From contig CAYOOD010000021.1 of assembly GCA_964405435.1 (NCBI GenBank), forward strand, positions 1-64,000: DNA of 64,000 nucleotides, given 5' to 3'. Numbering within the stretch: the stretch's first letter is position 1; the number at the start of each line of letters is the position of its first letter. Position numbers and translations under genes: made by a program. The stretch comes from DVEG01 sp964405435. GTDB taxonomy: Bacteria; Cyanobacteriota; Cyanobacteriia; Cyanobacteriales; Oscillatoriaceae. Below the pieces are notes generated by a model that saw nothing but the letters and a program-made list of their open reading frames with translations, did no database searches and had not been told where the DNA came from. Shown one piece after another: positions 51,781 to 60,740 of the stretch.

Positions 51781-54324
51781 ATGCTCCGGAAAGTAGCAAT
51801 AATCGCGATCGCCTGTCTGTTGAGCGCTCTGTCCCCTGTCTCTCCCGCGCGCCCCCAAACCCCCGACAGCCAACTGCGGCAAGTCTACCAGCGAACTCTC
51901 GAAACTTATCCAGAAGCACTAGCCAACGCTCGCCAGCAGGGCGATCGCTTGCAGGAAATGCAGATTTTGCAGGGCGCTGGGTTGGCGCATCAATATTTTG
52001 GAAACTTTCAAAAAGCGATAGAATTATATCAGCAAGCTTTTGCGATCGCCCGCGATTTGCAAAACTGGCAGGTTGCCGAATCTATCCTCTCGAATCTCGC
52101 CAAGGCTTACAGCCAAGCAGGCGACGACCAGGGTATTAATTTCCTCGATCAACAGTTGCAAGCTGCTCGACTTCCCGGCGGTTCCCGCCAAGCTCAAAAA
52201 ATCCTTCTCTCGCAATTAAGCTCAGCTTACGGCGCGATCGGCGACTATAAAAAAAAGATCGAACTCGCTGAGGAATCCCTGCAAATCATCCGGGAATTCC
52301 AGAATCGCGAGGAGGAAATGACGGCGATACAAACGATCGCAGTTAGTTATCAACTGATGGGAGAATACGAACGAGCTGCTGAACTGTACGAGCAACAGTT
52401 AACTCTGGCGCGAGACTTAAAAAACGCCCAGCGAGAAAGTAATGCTCTCATCTCATTGGGCAATCTTTACCGTCAAATGGGCGATTTGTCAAAGGCGATC
52501 GCGACTTATCAGCAGGAAATTCAGCTAGCTCAGCAAGCTGGAGAACCCCCGCGAGAAATCCTGGCGCTGCAACAGTTGGCTCTGGTATATGCGGAAGGGA
52601 GCGATCGGGAAAAAACCCTGCAAGTCTTAGAAAAAAGCTTGGCGATCGCTCAGAAAACCAGCGATCGCTTTCAAGAAGCCTTCTCCCTCGATTCTCTCAG
52701 TCGCGCTCATTTCTTACTGGGCAATTATTCTCAAGCCATCAACCTGCAACAAAAAAGTTTAGTCCTCTATCGTGCCGCCAAACAGGAGCAGGGACGCGCC
52801 GCTGATTGGTCGGAAATGCGGGCGATGGTGAATTTGGGTGTCGCGCAATTTCGAGCAGGGCAGTTGAACGATGCCGAAAAAAACTTGCGAGAAGCGATCG
52901 CAGCTTGCGATTTGCTTTGGCAAGAATTATTAACCTATCGCAATGTTTTTGGCGAACGGCGCGACGATTTATATCTCGTTCACAATGCCGCGCTCTCCGA
53001 TATCTACCCAACGCTGCAGCAGATTTTAGTCGCGCAAAACCTCACGGATGCTGCCCTAGAAGCGTCTGAAGCTGGACGAGCCCGGGCGTTTGCCACTTTA
53101 ATCGCGGCGAATTTAAGGGATGAATCTCAGGAGCAACTGCCTCGAGAGCCACTGACGATCGCGCAGATAAAGCAAATCGCTGCCGCTCAGAATTCGACTT
53201 TGGTACAATACGCGATCGCCTATGACGATATTTTGCTCAGCGGCTTGAGATTCGGCAAAAAACAGCGGCAAGGCACCCACTTATTGATTTGGGTAATCAA
53301 GCCCACGGGTGAAATTGCCTTTCGACAGGTGGCGCTGACTCGCCCAAAACAACCGAATACCGATCTCAAGCAATTGGTGGCTAGCAGTCGCGAAGCCCTG
53401 GGAATCAGAAGTCGGGGGCTGGGTGTAGTCTCGCGTTCCCAATCGGACGAGCCGAAAAAGCAAGAATTGCAGGAACTTTACCAGCAATTAATTGCCCCGA
53501 TTGCTGACTTGCTGCCATCCGATCCGCAAGAGCGGGTGACGTTTATTCCCCAAGACGAGTTATTTTTTGCTCCCTTTGCAGCGCTTGCCGATCCCAGCGG
53601 CAAATATTTAATTGAAAAACATGCAATTCTGACGGCTCCTTCGATTCGGGTGTTGGATTTAACCAAAAAACTGAAACAGCGCCAGCAGGGTTTGGCAAAG
53701 GATGTTTTAATTGTGGGAAATCCTACCATGCCGAAGGTGAGTTTTCAAGTGGGAAAACCAGCGGAACAGTTGCCCAGTTTGCCGGGGGCGGAACGGGAAG
53801 CGATCGCGATCTCATCTCTTTTCAATACGCGCCCTCTGACTGGCAGCCAAGCCACTAAACTCGCCGTCGTGCAGCGTTTGCCCCAGGCGCGGATCGTCCA
53901 CTTGGCGACTCACGGGTTGCTGGATAATTTGGTCGGGCTGCTCAGACAAACCGTACAAAGCGCGATCGCCTTGGCTCCTACAGAACGAGATAGCGGTTTG
54001 CTGACAGCCCGGGAAATTGCCAGCATGAAACTCGCTGCTGAATTAGCCGTTTTGAGTGCTTGCGATACCGGAGATGGGCAACTCAGCAGCGATGGTATTA
54101 TCGGGCTTGCCCGTGCTTTTATTGGTGCAGGAGTTCCCAGCGTCATTGTTTCTTTGTGGGCGGTTCCCGACACCCCAACTGCGGATTTAATGGTGGAGTT
54201 TTATCGCAACTTGCAGCAAAATCCTGACAAAGCCCGCGCTCTACGTCTGGCAATGCTGGCAACCATGAAACAATATCCCAATCCCAGAGATTGGGGGGCT
54301 TTTGTTCTGATTGGCGAAAGCTAA
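51781..54324 (+). CDS. exported TPR-CHAT domain protein
   Basis: 847 residues with a signal peptide (about 1-25, SPARPQ). About eight TPR units cover residues 45-360 (IELYQQAFAIARDLQ type). A helical linker and a CHAT domain (about 515-847) follow. The caspase-like dyad is intact: His711 (HLATHGLLD) and Cys761 (LSACDTGDG). The end (RDWGAFVLIG) is normal. Unlike the protein at 4404 it is probably periplasmic. Neighbours downstream are two more exported TPR proteins, suggesting a shared extracytoplasmic scaffold. Protease activity is inferred from the fold. Confidence 0.9.
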   Translation: MLRKVAIIAIACLLSALSPVSPARPQTPDSQLRQVYQRTLETYPEALANARQQGDRLQEMQILQGAGLAHQYFGNFQKAIELYQQAFAIARDLQNWQVAESILSNLAKAYSQAGDDQGINFLDQQLQAARLPGGSRQAQKILLSQLSSAYGAIGDYKKKIELAEESLQIIREFQNREEEMTAIQTIAVSYQLMGEYERAAELYEQQLTLARDLKNAQRESNALISLGNLYRQMGDLSKAIATYQQEIQLAQQAGEPPREILALQQLALVYAEGSDREKTLQVLEKSLAIAQKTSDRFQEAFSLDSLSRAHFLLGNYSQAINLQQKSLVLYRAAKQEQGRAADWSEMRAMVNLGVAQFRAGQLNDAEKNLREAIAACDLLWQELLTYRNVFGERRDDLYLVHNAALSDIYPTLQQILVAQNLTDAALEASEAGRARAFATLIAANLRDESQEQLPREPLTIAQIKQIAAAQNSTLVQYAIAYDDILLSGLRFGKKQRQGTHLLIWVIKPTGEIAFRQVALTRPKQPNTDLKQLVASSREALGIRSRGLGVVSRSQSDEPKKQELQELYQQLIAPIADLLPSDPQERVTFIPQDELFFAPFAALADPSGKYLIEKHAILTAPSIRVLDLTKKLKQRQQGLAKDVLIVGNPTMPKVSFQVGKPAEQLPSLPGAEREAIAISSLFNTRPLTGSQATKLAVVQRLPQARIVHLATHGLLDNLVGLLRQTVQSAIALAPTERDSGLLTAREIASMKLAAELAVLSACDTGDGQLSSDGIIGLARAFIGAGVPSVIVSLWAVPDTPTADLMVEFYRNLQQNPDKARALRLAMLATMKQYPNPRDWGAFVLIGES

Positions 54325-54733
54325 AGTTTCAGAACGCGACTTTTTAGTTGACTGATACTTTCTCTTGCAGGCGATCGGGATCTACTCCACTGGCCAGCAA
54401 ATTTAACAAATTTGGCAGTATAATCCTAAACTGCCTCTCATTGAATGCTGCTCCAGTTGCCCAGCCCTCACCGCCGAGAGCAGACGGCGGCGATCGCATC
54501 CAGTCTGCGAAAAACTTTCCTTTGTCAGAGAAAAAACAGTCAACCAGTCGCCTGCCGTCTGGGTGACAATCCCGACCGAGGGGATTTGCGATTTTAGATA
54601 TCGGCTCTAGAATAGATGAAAATCTAAACTCTACACTCGCTTTCCTCAACCCGGAGAGGAACCAAATCTCAGAGGATGGCGATCCGTATAGTTAGACAAA
54701 CAACACCTCGACGGCTGAGTATAAGGCAAACTA
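54325..54733. other. 409-bp gap with one doubtful reverse frame
   Basis: A 101-codon reverse open frame (54344-54649) contains FNERQFRIILPNLLNLLASG and VDPDRLQEKVSVN, which read like protein. The first 60 codons do not. It could be the tail of a decayed gene. No ribosome site or relative is recognised, so I do not call it a gene. Confidence 0.4.
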
Positions 54734-55318
54734 ATGAATCACCTTCACCGAATCACAGCTATTGTGGGGATCGCCACCCTACTGAGTGCCGGAGCCGTAG
54801 CCGTGCAGGCACAGCCCCCGCAAGCCCAGATCGTCCAAAAGAATGATGCTGAAGAGGTCTTCCGCGAAGGCTTGAATAAAATCGAGCAGGGGGACTTTCA
54901 GGGAGCCATTGACGACTTTACGGCGGTTTTGAAGATCGATCCTAATATTCCTGACGCTTACTACTTCCGGGGGCTGGCTCGCGATTTGTTAGAAGAGAAC
55001 GAGGAAGCGATTAAGGATTATAGCGAGGCGATTCGTCTCGATCCAAAGAATACTTATGCTTACAATAACCGAGGCACGGTCTACGCGGAACTGCAAGAGT
55101 ATGAAAAAGCGATCGAGGATTACGATCGCGCCCTCGACAAAGATGCCGAGAATGCTAACGCTTACTATAATCGAGCCTTGGCTCATACGGCAATAGGAAA
55201 ATCGGAAAATGCTTTGGCAGATTTTCAGAAAGCCGCTGACTTGTACAAGCAACAAGGACAAACAGCGGACTATGAAGACGCCATGAACCGCATTAAAGAG
55301 CTGAACCCCGAACAGTAA
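54734..55318 (+). CDS. exported TPR protein
   Basis: 194 residues with a signal peptide (about 1-27, AVQAQ). Four TPR units follow, of the form AIKDYSEAIRLDPKNTYAYN and AIEDYDRALDKDAENANAYY. A periplasmic protein-interaction module with no catalytic part. It is the second of three consecutive forward genes for exported TPR proteins. The gap to the next is 120 bp. Confidence 0.87.
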   Translation: MNHLHRITAIVGIATLLSAGAVAVQAQPPQAQIVQKNDAEEVFREGLNKIEQGDFQGAIDDFTAVLKIDPNIPDAYYFRGLARDLLEENEEAIKDYSEAIRLDPKNTYAYNNRGTVYAELQEYEKAIEDYDRALDKDAENANAYYNRALAHTAIGKSENALADFQKAADLYKQQGQTADYEDAMNRIKELNPEQ

Positions 55319-55438
55319 AACAGCTTTGAGAACGGTATAATGAGCTGAATCGGGTGGCGGCCCTCGGGGCCGATCGCCTGAGAAAAATTGCTGACACCCG
55401 GTGAATTGACTTTTTGCGTGCAGGAGTGAGCCCTAGAT

Positions 55439-56206
55439 ATGAAAGCAAGAACCCTAGCGACTACGATCGCGATCGCCGTCTGGGGCGTTGCCAGTGCAGC
55501 CGTCGCTGAAAATCTGGAACACGTCAGGCAGCTACTGGCGACTAAACAGTGTCCCAAGTGCGAGCTGAGCAATGCAGGGCTGGTTCTCGCCAATCTCGAG
55601 GGTGCCAATCTCAGCGGCGCAAATTTGAATCGGGCGAATTTAAGCCGCGCTCAGCTCGCGGGTGCCGACTTGAAGCAAGCGGATTTGACGAGTGCAAGTC
55701 TGTTTGGTGCCAATTTGGGGGGGGCTGACTTGAGCGGTGCGAATTTAGCGGGTGCGGATTTGAGAGAAGCAAACCTCGCGGGGGTGAAATTGGAGGGGGC
55801 TAATTTGGCGGGTGCCAACCTCAAGGGAGCTCTAGGAAAAATTTCTTATCCGGGGCAATTTGACGATTTGTATCAATGGGCACTTGACGAAGGGCAGCGA
55901 GGCAATTATCCAGGGGCGATCGCCTATTTCAATCAAGCGCTAGCGCTACAGCCCCAATTTGCCCCCGCTTATTTGGGGCGGGGAGCGGCGCGTGCAGAAT
56001 TGAACGATTACCGAGGGGCGATCGAAGATGGTAAAGTAGCCGCAGAACTCTTTACTGCACAAAACAATCCCAGTGGCGTCCAAGCCTCAGAAACTTTGGT
56101 GAAAGCTGTGGAAATTCAGGAGAAGCGGGCTAGAGAAGGAGGGCGAGGCGGCGGCAGCAATTTGGTGCAAGTTTTGGGAGGATTGTTGCTACAGTTTCTC
56201 TTTTAA
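55439..56206 (+). CDS. exported pentapeptide-repeat and TPR protein
   Basis: 255 residues. Signal peptide about 1-23 (SAAVAEN), then QLLATKQCPKCELSNAGL, a lead-in common to cyanobacterial pentapeptide proteins. About sixteen A(D/N)LxX pentapeptides (46-130) form a right-handed beta-helix. A pair of TPR units (about 140-215) and a Gly-rich segment with a hydrophobic end (LVQVLGGLLLQFLF) follow. Probably periplasmic or thylakoid-lumenal. The function is unknown. Confidence 0.87.
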   Translation: MKARTLATTIAIAVWGVASAAVAENLEHVRQLLATKQCPKCELSNAGLVLANLEGANLSGANLNRANLSRAQLAGADLKQADLTSASLFGANLGGADLSGANLAGADLREANLAGVKLEGANLAGANLKGALGKISYPGQFDDLYQWALDEGQRGNYPGAIAYFNQALALQPQFAPAYLGRGAARAELNDYRGAIEDGKVAAELFTAQNNPSGVQASETLVKAVEIQEKRAREGGRGGGSNLVQVLGGLLLQFLF

Positions 56207-56300
56207 AATCGAGCGATTTTTCGCCGACAGTAATTAATAATTGGCGATGACTGTCGCCAAGCGACTGGCCGAAATAAACAGAACAGAATGTGCAAGGAGC

Positions 56301-56334
56301 AAGAAACCCGGTTTCTCGAAAAATCGGGTTTCTT
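56301..56334. terminator. AGAAACCCGG-type bidirectional hairpin
   Basis: AAGAAACCCGGTTTCT pairs imperfectly with AAATCGGGTTTCTT, between the convergent pentapeptide-TPR and cas6 genes. Its symmetry and place fit a terminator for both. Confidence 0.65.
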
Positions 56335-56377
56335 TACCGGGTTATTCAAATCAATTCCTGATAGGAATTCGCAGTTA

Positions 56378-57214
56378 TTAGGACAGGTTTAAACGGCGCA
56401 CCATTCCCATCCCCATAGGGGTTTTACGACCGACGCCACTGTAGAGCGCAAAATCTGCTAAAACATTAATTTGCTTGACGGCATCAGCAGGCGCTTCTCC
56501 CAAAATACGGTAATTAATTTCTCCAACACAGCCAATTAGTTTGCTGCGATTGTCTGAAATAACCTCCGTGCGGATGTCGAAAAAACTCGGAAAAATAAAC
56601 TCGACAACTTCTTCGGAAATGGGAAGAGCGCTGTACTTGTTCCAGCGGTGAATTAAACTGGAAAAAACGCACTCTCGGGTGGGGAGAGAAGCATCGTACC
56701 GTCCCTGACGGAAGGTCGTAGGCGTGCAGAAACTAAACGCGATATGGCGATCGCTGTGCGAGGCGAGTTCGTAGAGCTGCGCGTAGCCGCAGCAATTCGC
56801 CCAAGGTTGGCTATCTTGCGGCGCGTCTGCCAGCCCGGTAATGTACAAATCAGCCGGCCCGAGATGCCAAGGATGAGCAGGATTGATATTCTGCCAAAGC
56901 TGGGTCAAGTGGCCAAATAAAGTATCGTCTAACAGGGAAATTCGCCACCAACAGCGAGTATTGGGCGGGATGGCGTGGCGGTGTTCCCACTGTAGGGTAT
57001 TCTCGCGGCTTTGAGGGCGCTTCGAGAAATTTTCGATTTGCAGGGGACTGAGAGTGAAAGCTTTTTCAGTTTTTTGGTCGTGCAGGTAGGTGCCTAGTTG
57101 CGGATCGGCGGATCTGACCAAATTTAAAAACAAGGCGTGCAGGTGACGTCCGCTGAGGAATTGCGGCGGCACTGCAGACTGAGGTAGAATGGAAAGAACT
57201 AAACTGTGAGGCAT
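56378..57214 (-). CDS. cas6: CRISPR-associated endoribonuclease Cas6 (solitary)
   Basis: 278 residues. Cas6 cuts CRISPR precursor RNA within each repeat. The family is shown by the N-terminal LSGRHLHALFLNLV, the middle FSFCTPTTFRQGRYDASLPT, and the C-terminal glycine-rich loop SGVGRKTPMGMGMVRR. Candidate active-site histidines lie at about 26-28 (RHLHALF). Size is normal for type I or III associated Cas6. No other cas gene and no repeat-spacer array lie within this window, so it must serve arrays elsewhere or be a remnant. It ends at a shared hairpin. Confidence 0.85.
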   Translation of the reverse strand: MPHSLVLSILPQSAVPPQFLSGRHLHALFLNLVRSADPQLGTYLHDQKTEKAFTLSPLQIENFSKRPQSRENTLQWEHRHAIPPNTRCWWRISLLDDTLFGHLTQLWQNINPAHPWHLGPADLYITGLADAPQDSQPWANCCGYAQLYELASHSDRHIAFSFCTPTTFRQGRYDASLPTRECVFSSLIHRWNKYSALPISEEVVEFIFPSFFDIRTEVISDNRSKLIGCVGEINYRILGEAPADAVKQINVLADFALYSGVGRKTPMGMGMVRRLNLS

Positions 57215-57369
57215 CTAAGTCATCCAGACAGGCTGAAATCTATGGCGTGAATTGGTTGTCAAACTGTTTAGAAATATACTAATTGAAAGATTCGGGCGTC
57301 TGTTTGGGGAAAATGAGGAAAAATATAGGTAGCGCTTTCCCCTGCACGCAGGCGGCGAATTATTAACCG

Positions 57370-57618
57370 TCAGCGGGAATTTTCCTCCCTCAATACTCGA
57401 TTAGCAGCGCGATCGCGACGGCTGCGAAAAAGCACCCCCACCCACGGCAGCGCGTGACAGTCGGGCAACTGTCTGCTGTTGTTCTGTGCCAGAGAGCGCA
57501 ACTGTTGCGATCGCGCCGCCAGCCTGCTGAGACAATCGAGAAACTGCGCTGCTCCGACACTGCCCGCCGATAATTTCCCAACTAGATTGGAGATACAAGC
57601 AGGCAGCACCTCCACCAA
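57370..57618 (-). CDS. small hypothetical protein upstream of cas6
   Basis: 82 residues from TTG 57618 (or the GTG next to it), with GGAGGAAA a few bases upstream. The sequence (VEVLPACISNLVGKLSAGSV and FLDCLSRLAARSQQLRSLAQ) reads as a helical protein and codon use looks plausible. No family is recognised. It is co-directional with cas6, 155 bp before it, and divergent from the acyltransferase by only 21 bp. Confidence 0.4.
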   Translation of the reverse strand: MVEVLPACISNLVGKLSAGSVGAAQFLDCLSRLAARSQQLRSLAQNNSRQLPDCHALPWVGVLFRSRRDRAANRVLREENSR

Positions 57619-57639
57619 TTTCCTCCATTTTCAGCCTTT

Positions 57640-58581
57640 ATGAACTCGCCACCACAGAAACGCAATGCCCAAACCCTCATCCTGCCGCCACTGACACCCG
57701 CCACCATCCAGCGGGCGCGGGAGGGACTTTCTGCGGCACTCCACCCCCAAGCCCGCCAGCTCGTTTGCGAAGCCCTTGCTGCCGCCGATACCCTATCGCG
57801 GGGGGGCGACGACGGCAGACTCAGCGGAGAAGTGCGGCGAAAAGCCCTGCACGTTCTCATCCGCAGCCTTTTCCGCGTTCGCGTCGAAAACCCGGAACGG
57901 ATACCCGCGAGCCCCGCACTGCTCGCGCCCAACCACCTCAACCACATCGATCCGTTTCTCATCCTCTCCGAAATCCCGGCGTCCCCGTACTACTACATCA
58001 TGGGCGATGCCCGCACGCTCTACAACAAGTGCTGGAAGCGCCTTCTCTTGCGACTCGCCAAAGGGGTTATCCCGCTCGATCGCTTGTGGAAAGAAGAGAT
58101 TGCCGTGATGGAGGGTGCCGAAACCGGCGCGAACGAACTGTCAGATTTAGCTTTTGCGATCGCGCAGCACGTTCCTACCGGCAGCTCTGTCGAAACCCTG
58201 CGCCGCCTCGATCGCGCCGTTCAAGCCATTTTCGCCCGGGGAGACGGCATTCTCATCTTTCCAGAAGGAAGATTGGGCACCGTCGAGGGCGAATTGTGCA
58301 TGCCGCTCAAAAAAGGTGCGGTCATCTATGCCCTCCGCTCTGGGGTGCCAATCGTGCCGGTGGCGCTCACCGGCACGCAAAATTTGTACTTCAGGAAGGA
58401 ATTAACCATCCGGTTTGGCGAACCGTTAATTTTCCCGCGATCGCCCCGCCCCAAACCGCGAGAAGTCTTCTCGGCGCTGGATGCCTGGGAGTCTGCGCTC
58501 AGAGCGCTTTTGCCTGTCGATTATCGCGAACCCAACGAGCCGAAGCTCTTTCGCGACTTCCTCAACCGCATGTTCTGGTAA
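57640..58581 (+). CDS. PlsC-like acyltransferase (second)
   Basis: 313 residues. The acyltransferase motif NHLNHIDPF (about 97-105) keeps the His and Asp of NHxxxxD, and FPEGR (about 206-211) is motif III. A later GVPIVPVALTG is motif IV. It is longer than plsC at 14935, with an N-terminal helical extension of about 75 residues and an insert (GANELSDLAFAIAQHVPTGS) between motifs. It may acylate lysophospholipid or another lipid. It has no membrane segment and no operon partner. Confidence 0.85.
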   Translation: MNSPPQKRNAQTLILPPLTPATIQRAREGLSAALHPQARQLVCEALAAADTLSRGGDDGRLSGEVRRKALHVLIRSLFRVRVENPERIPASPALLAPNHLNHIDPFLILSEIPASPYYYIMGDARTLYNKCWKRLLLRLAKGVIPLDRLWKEEIAVMEGAETGANELSDLAFAIAQHVPTGSSVETLRRLDRAVQAIFARGDGILIFPEGRLGTVEGELCMPLKKGAVIYALRSGVPIVPVALTGTQNLYFRKELTIRFGEPLIFPRSPRPKPREVFSALDAWESALRALLPVDYREPNEPKLFRDFLNRMFW

Positions 58582-58864
58582 ACCAGCTTAAAATCATCCA
58601 AATTCCCTCCACCCGCCCAGCCACTCCCGTCTGGATTTCTTCAATCTCAACCTCTGCTTTTTGACGTATTTTCTCTCTAAACTTGTTCGGCTTTCTGCAC
58701 CTAAGCCGCGAGAACTTCTTTCTGGAGGGGGAACACTATAGAGAAGACAAATTATACAAAGGAGATACCCCCCTCGAAGTTGGCCATCAGCAGTTACCAA
58801 AGCACCTGCCACACTTGACCGCCTCGCGGGATGCTCTATCATGCCACGCTAAGAGGTGAAAACA

Positions 58865-59080
58865 ATGTTTCTATCTGAATTCATCGTGCTGACCATCGCT
58901 TTCAGCGCTGCCTGCATTTACCTGAAAACCTCCGAAGAACTTCACTGCTTGCTGTGTGCTATCATCGGCAGTATTTGCTCGATTGTGGGGTTGGTGATGG
59001 CTCCTTGGCCGGTTCAACTAGGCTTAGTGATGCTTTTGCTGTGCTTCGACAAGCTCAATATTACCAAGGGCTACCAATAA
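58865..59080 (+). CDS. small two-helix membrane protein
   Basis: 71 residues from ATG 58865, with AAGAGGTG 7 bases upstream. Hydrophobic segments LSEFIVLTIAFSAACIYL and LLCAIIGSICSIVGLVM continue into QLGLVMLLLCF, giving two or three membrane helices. No family recognised. Its last 20 bases overlap the end of the convergent CHAT gene. Confidence 0.65.
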   Translation: MFLSEFIVLTIAFSAACIYLKTSEELHCLLCAIIGSICSIVGLVMAPWPVQLGLVMLLLCFDKLNITKGYQ

Positions 59081-60479
59081 GCGAAAAGGCTGCCCAGTAA
59101 TAAGGATGCGATAAATTTTCGTTCTGAATTTCTCTCAGTTCCGGCGGTAGGGAGACGTTGCCTGCACTCCCTTGCACTTCGCCGTTTTGCAAGCGCACTT
59201 TGCCGCGAATCATCGCTATCTGTGCCTGCCTGAGCGCTTCTGCTTTGATGGGCGCTGTTCGCAAATACTGGTAAAATTCTGTCATCAGCGCTAAGGTTCC
59301 TTCATCGCTAACGTACCACAGACTCGCTACAGCCGACTTGACGCCTGCCTGTACTGCTAGCCCAGCAAATCCCAATTCTGCTTGCTCGTCGCCGATCGCT
59401 GTTCTGCAAGCACTCAACACCAACAATTCTACTGGCGGGTTATTCCAGCCCAGGTTTCTCATGGCATCCAGTGTCAGTTTAGAATCCCAGAACTGAATGA
59501 AAGAGTTGCTCGCTTCTCCAGTCTTAAACTCTGCATGGGTAGATAAGTGAATGATTTGATAGGATTGTTTCTGGCGTTGCTCCTGCAAATTATCCAGAGT
59601 AAATGCTTCGTTCAAGAAAGCATCGCCCTGCCAGATTTTTTTCGCGATCGCATTCAGTTCTGCTGGCACGGCTGGCAAGGGAGACAGTTCGGTGAATTTC
59701 GACGCCCCCATTGCCAAAACTCGCGCCGAACGCAAGTCAGCGTAGATCGTATCGGTGAGGGTAAAGGCAGGAATGCGCGACATGCTGTATTTTTCTACCA
59801 GAAACTGTTTCCCGTCGTGCAAGGCGGCTAGGGGCAGCGATCGCAATCCCGCTCCTACGCAGAAAAGTATTGTCTCGATATTCTGGGCTTGCAAGTCGGC
59901 TTCGACCGGCGCGATCGCCCACTCGTAGAGTTCTCGAGCAGGCTGCAAATATTCATTCGTGTTTCTTTTGGCCGGATTTTTGATAGTATTTCCAAAATTT
60001 TTCGCGACTTTTAGCAACGTTTCGCGCGGAGCCTCTGCGATGCTCTTGTGAATCGGCTTGTTCCCTGGCGTAATTAATACCAGTTCTAATCCCTCTGGAC
60101 GCGGCACCATGTACAGCAGGGCAGGTTTTTTGCCGGTTTGACGCCCGATCTTCTCGAGTGTAACAGCTATTTCTTCGGCTGTCATTGACACGCCAGCTAT
60201 TTTTATTCCTAAATACTCTTCATATTCCTGCTTCCAATTATTTTCTATTTCGGGAACTATCTCATTTAAGTCTTCTCCCTGGAGAGAGATGTTTAAGTTA
60301 GAAGTTTTCTCGGATATGTTGGTTGGCAATTTTTCTGTCTCGGCTATTGCACGGCGGTCAGTTGCGACGAAATCGTTAAAAAATAAACAGGAAAGCCCTA
60401 AAAACAACAAAAAAATTTTTTTTCCTTTTGCTTTTATCGAGCAACTGATGTAGCTGGCTACTTTTTTCATATTTTTCAC
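59061..60479 (-). CDS. short CHAT domain protein with signal sequence
   Basis: 472 residues. An N-terminal hydrophobic segment (IFLLFLGLSCLFFNDFVA, about 22-39) acts as a signal or anchor. A short helical region follows, with no TPR array. The CHAT domain covers about 190-472 with His315 (HLSTHAEF) and Cys358 (LSACRTAIGD) and the normal end YYWAAFSLIG. This is the third CHAT protein in the window and the second with an export signal. The lack of TPR units distinguishes it. Start ATG 60479 or 60470. Confidence 0.88.
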   Translation of the reverse strand: MKNMKKVASYISCSIKAKGKKIFLLFLGLSCLFFNDFVATDRRAIAETEKLPTNISEKTSNLNISLQGEDLNEIVPEIENNWKQEYEEYLGIKIAGVSMTAEEIAVTLEKIGRQTGKKPALLYMVPRPEGLELVLITPGNKPIHKSIAEAPRETLLKVAKNFGNTIKNPAKRNTNEYLQPARELYEWAIAPVEADLQAQNIETILFCVGAGLRSLPLAALHDGKQFLVEKYSMSRIPAFTLTDTIYADLRSARVLAMGASKFTELSPLPAVPAELNAIAKKIWQGDAFLNEAFTLDNLQEQRQKQSYQIIHLSTHAEFKTGEASNSFIQFWDSKLTLDAMRNLGWNNPPVELLVLSACRTAIGDEQAELGFAGLAVQAGVKSAVASLWYVSDEGTLALMTEFYQYLRTAPIKAEALRQAQIAMIRGKVRLQNGEVQGSAGNVSLPPELREIQNENLSHPYYWAAFSLIGSPW

Positions 60480-60482
60480 TGA

Positions 60483-60730
60483 TAAGTAGATGAGCAGAAA
60501 TAATTGCCATCATTGTAAGTGGAGAAGTCCCCTATCTCTACAGAGCAGCGGGCGGGGACGCCCGCACTCCCAATTCTAGCTGTGCAATTGATTCTGCACG
60601 AGTGCTTAAGTAGATGAGCAGAAATAATTGCCATCATTGTCAGTCGAGAAGTCCCCTATCTCTATAGAGCAGCGCCTTCAGCGCCCGCACTCCCAATTCT
60701 AGCTGTGCAATTGATTCTGCACGAGTGATT
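60483..60730. repeat. 124-bp tandem duplication, two units
   Basis: Units 60483-60606 and 60607-60730 are nearly identical. They share TAAGTAGATGAGCAGAAATA, GCCATCATTGT, CCCCTATCTCTA, CGCCCGCACTCCC and GATTCTGCACGAGTG. They differ mainly at a central hairpin: GCGGGCGGGGACGCCCGC in the first and GCGCCTTCAGCGC in the second, so the stem is kept while its sequence has changed. It lies just upstream of the CHAT gene on the reverse strand. Confidence 0.85.
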
Positions 60731-60740
60731 ACTAGATCTG

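Noticed and set aside
54344..54649. 101-codon reverse open frame
   Set aside because: Only its last 35 residues look protein-like; kept as a note within the intergenic entry.
60483..60730. Possible CRISPR array near cas6
   Set aside because: There are only two units of 124 bp without spacers, and it lies more than 3 kb from cas6.
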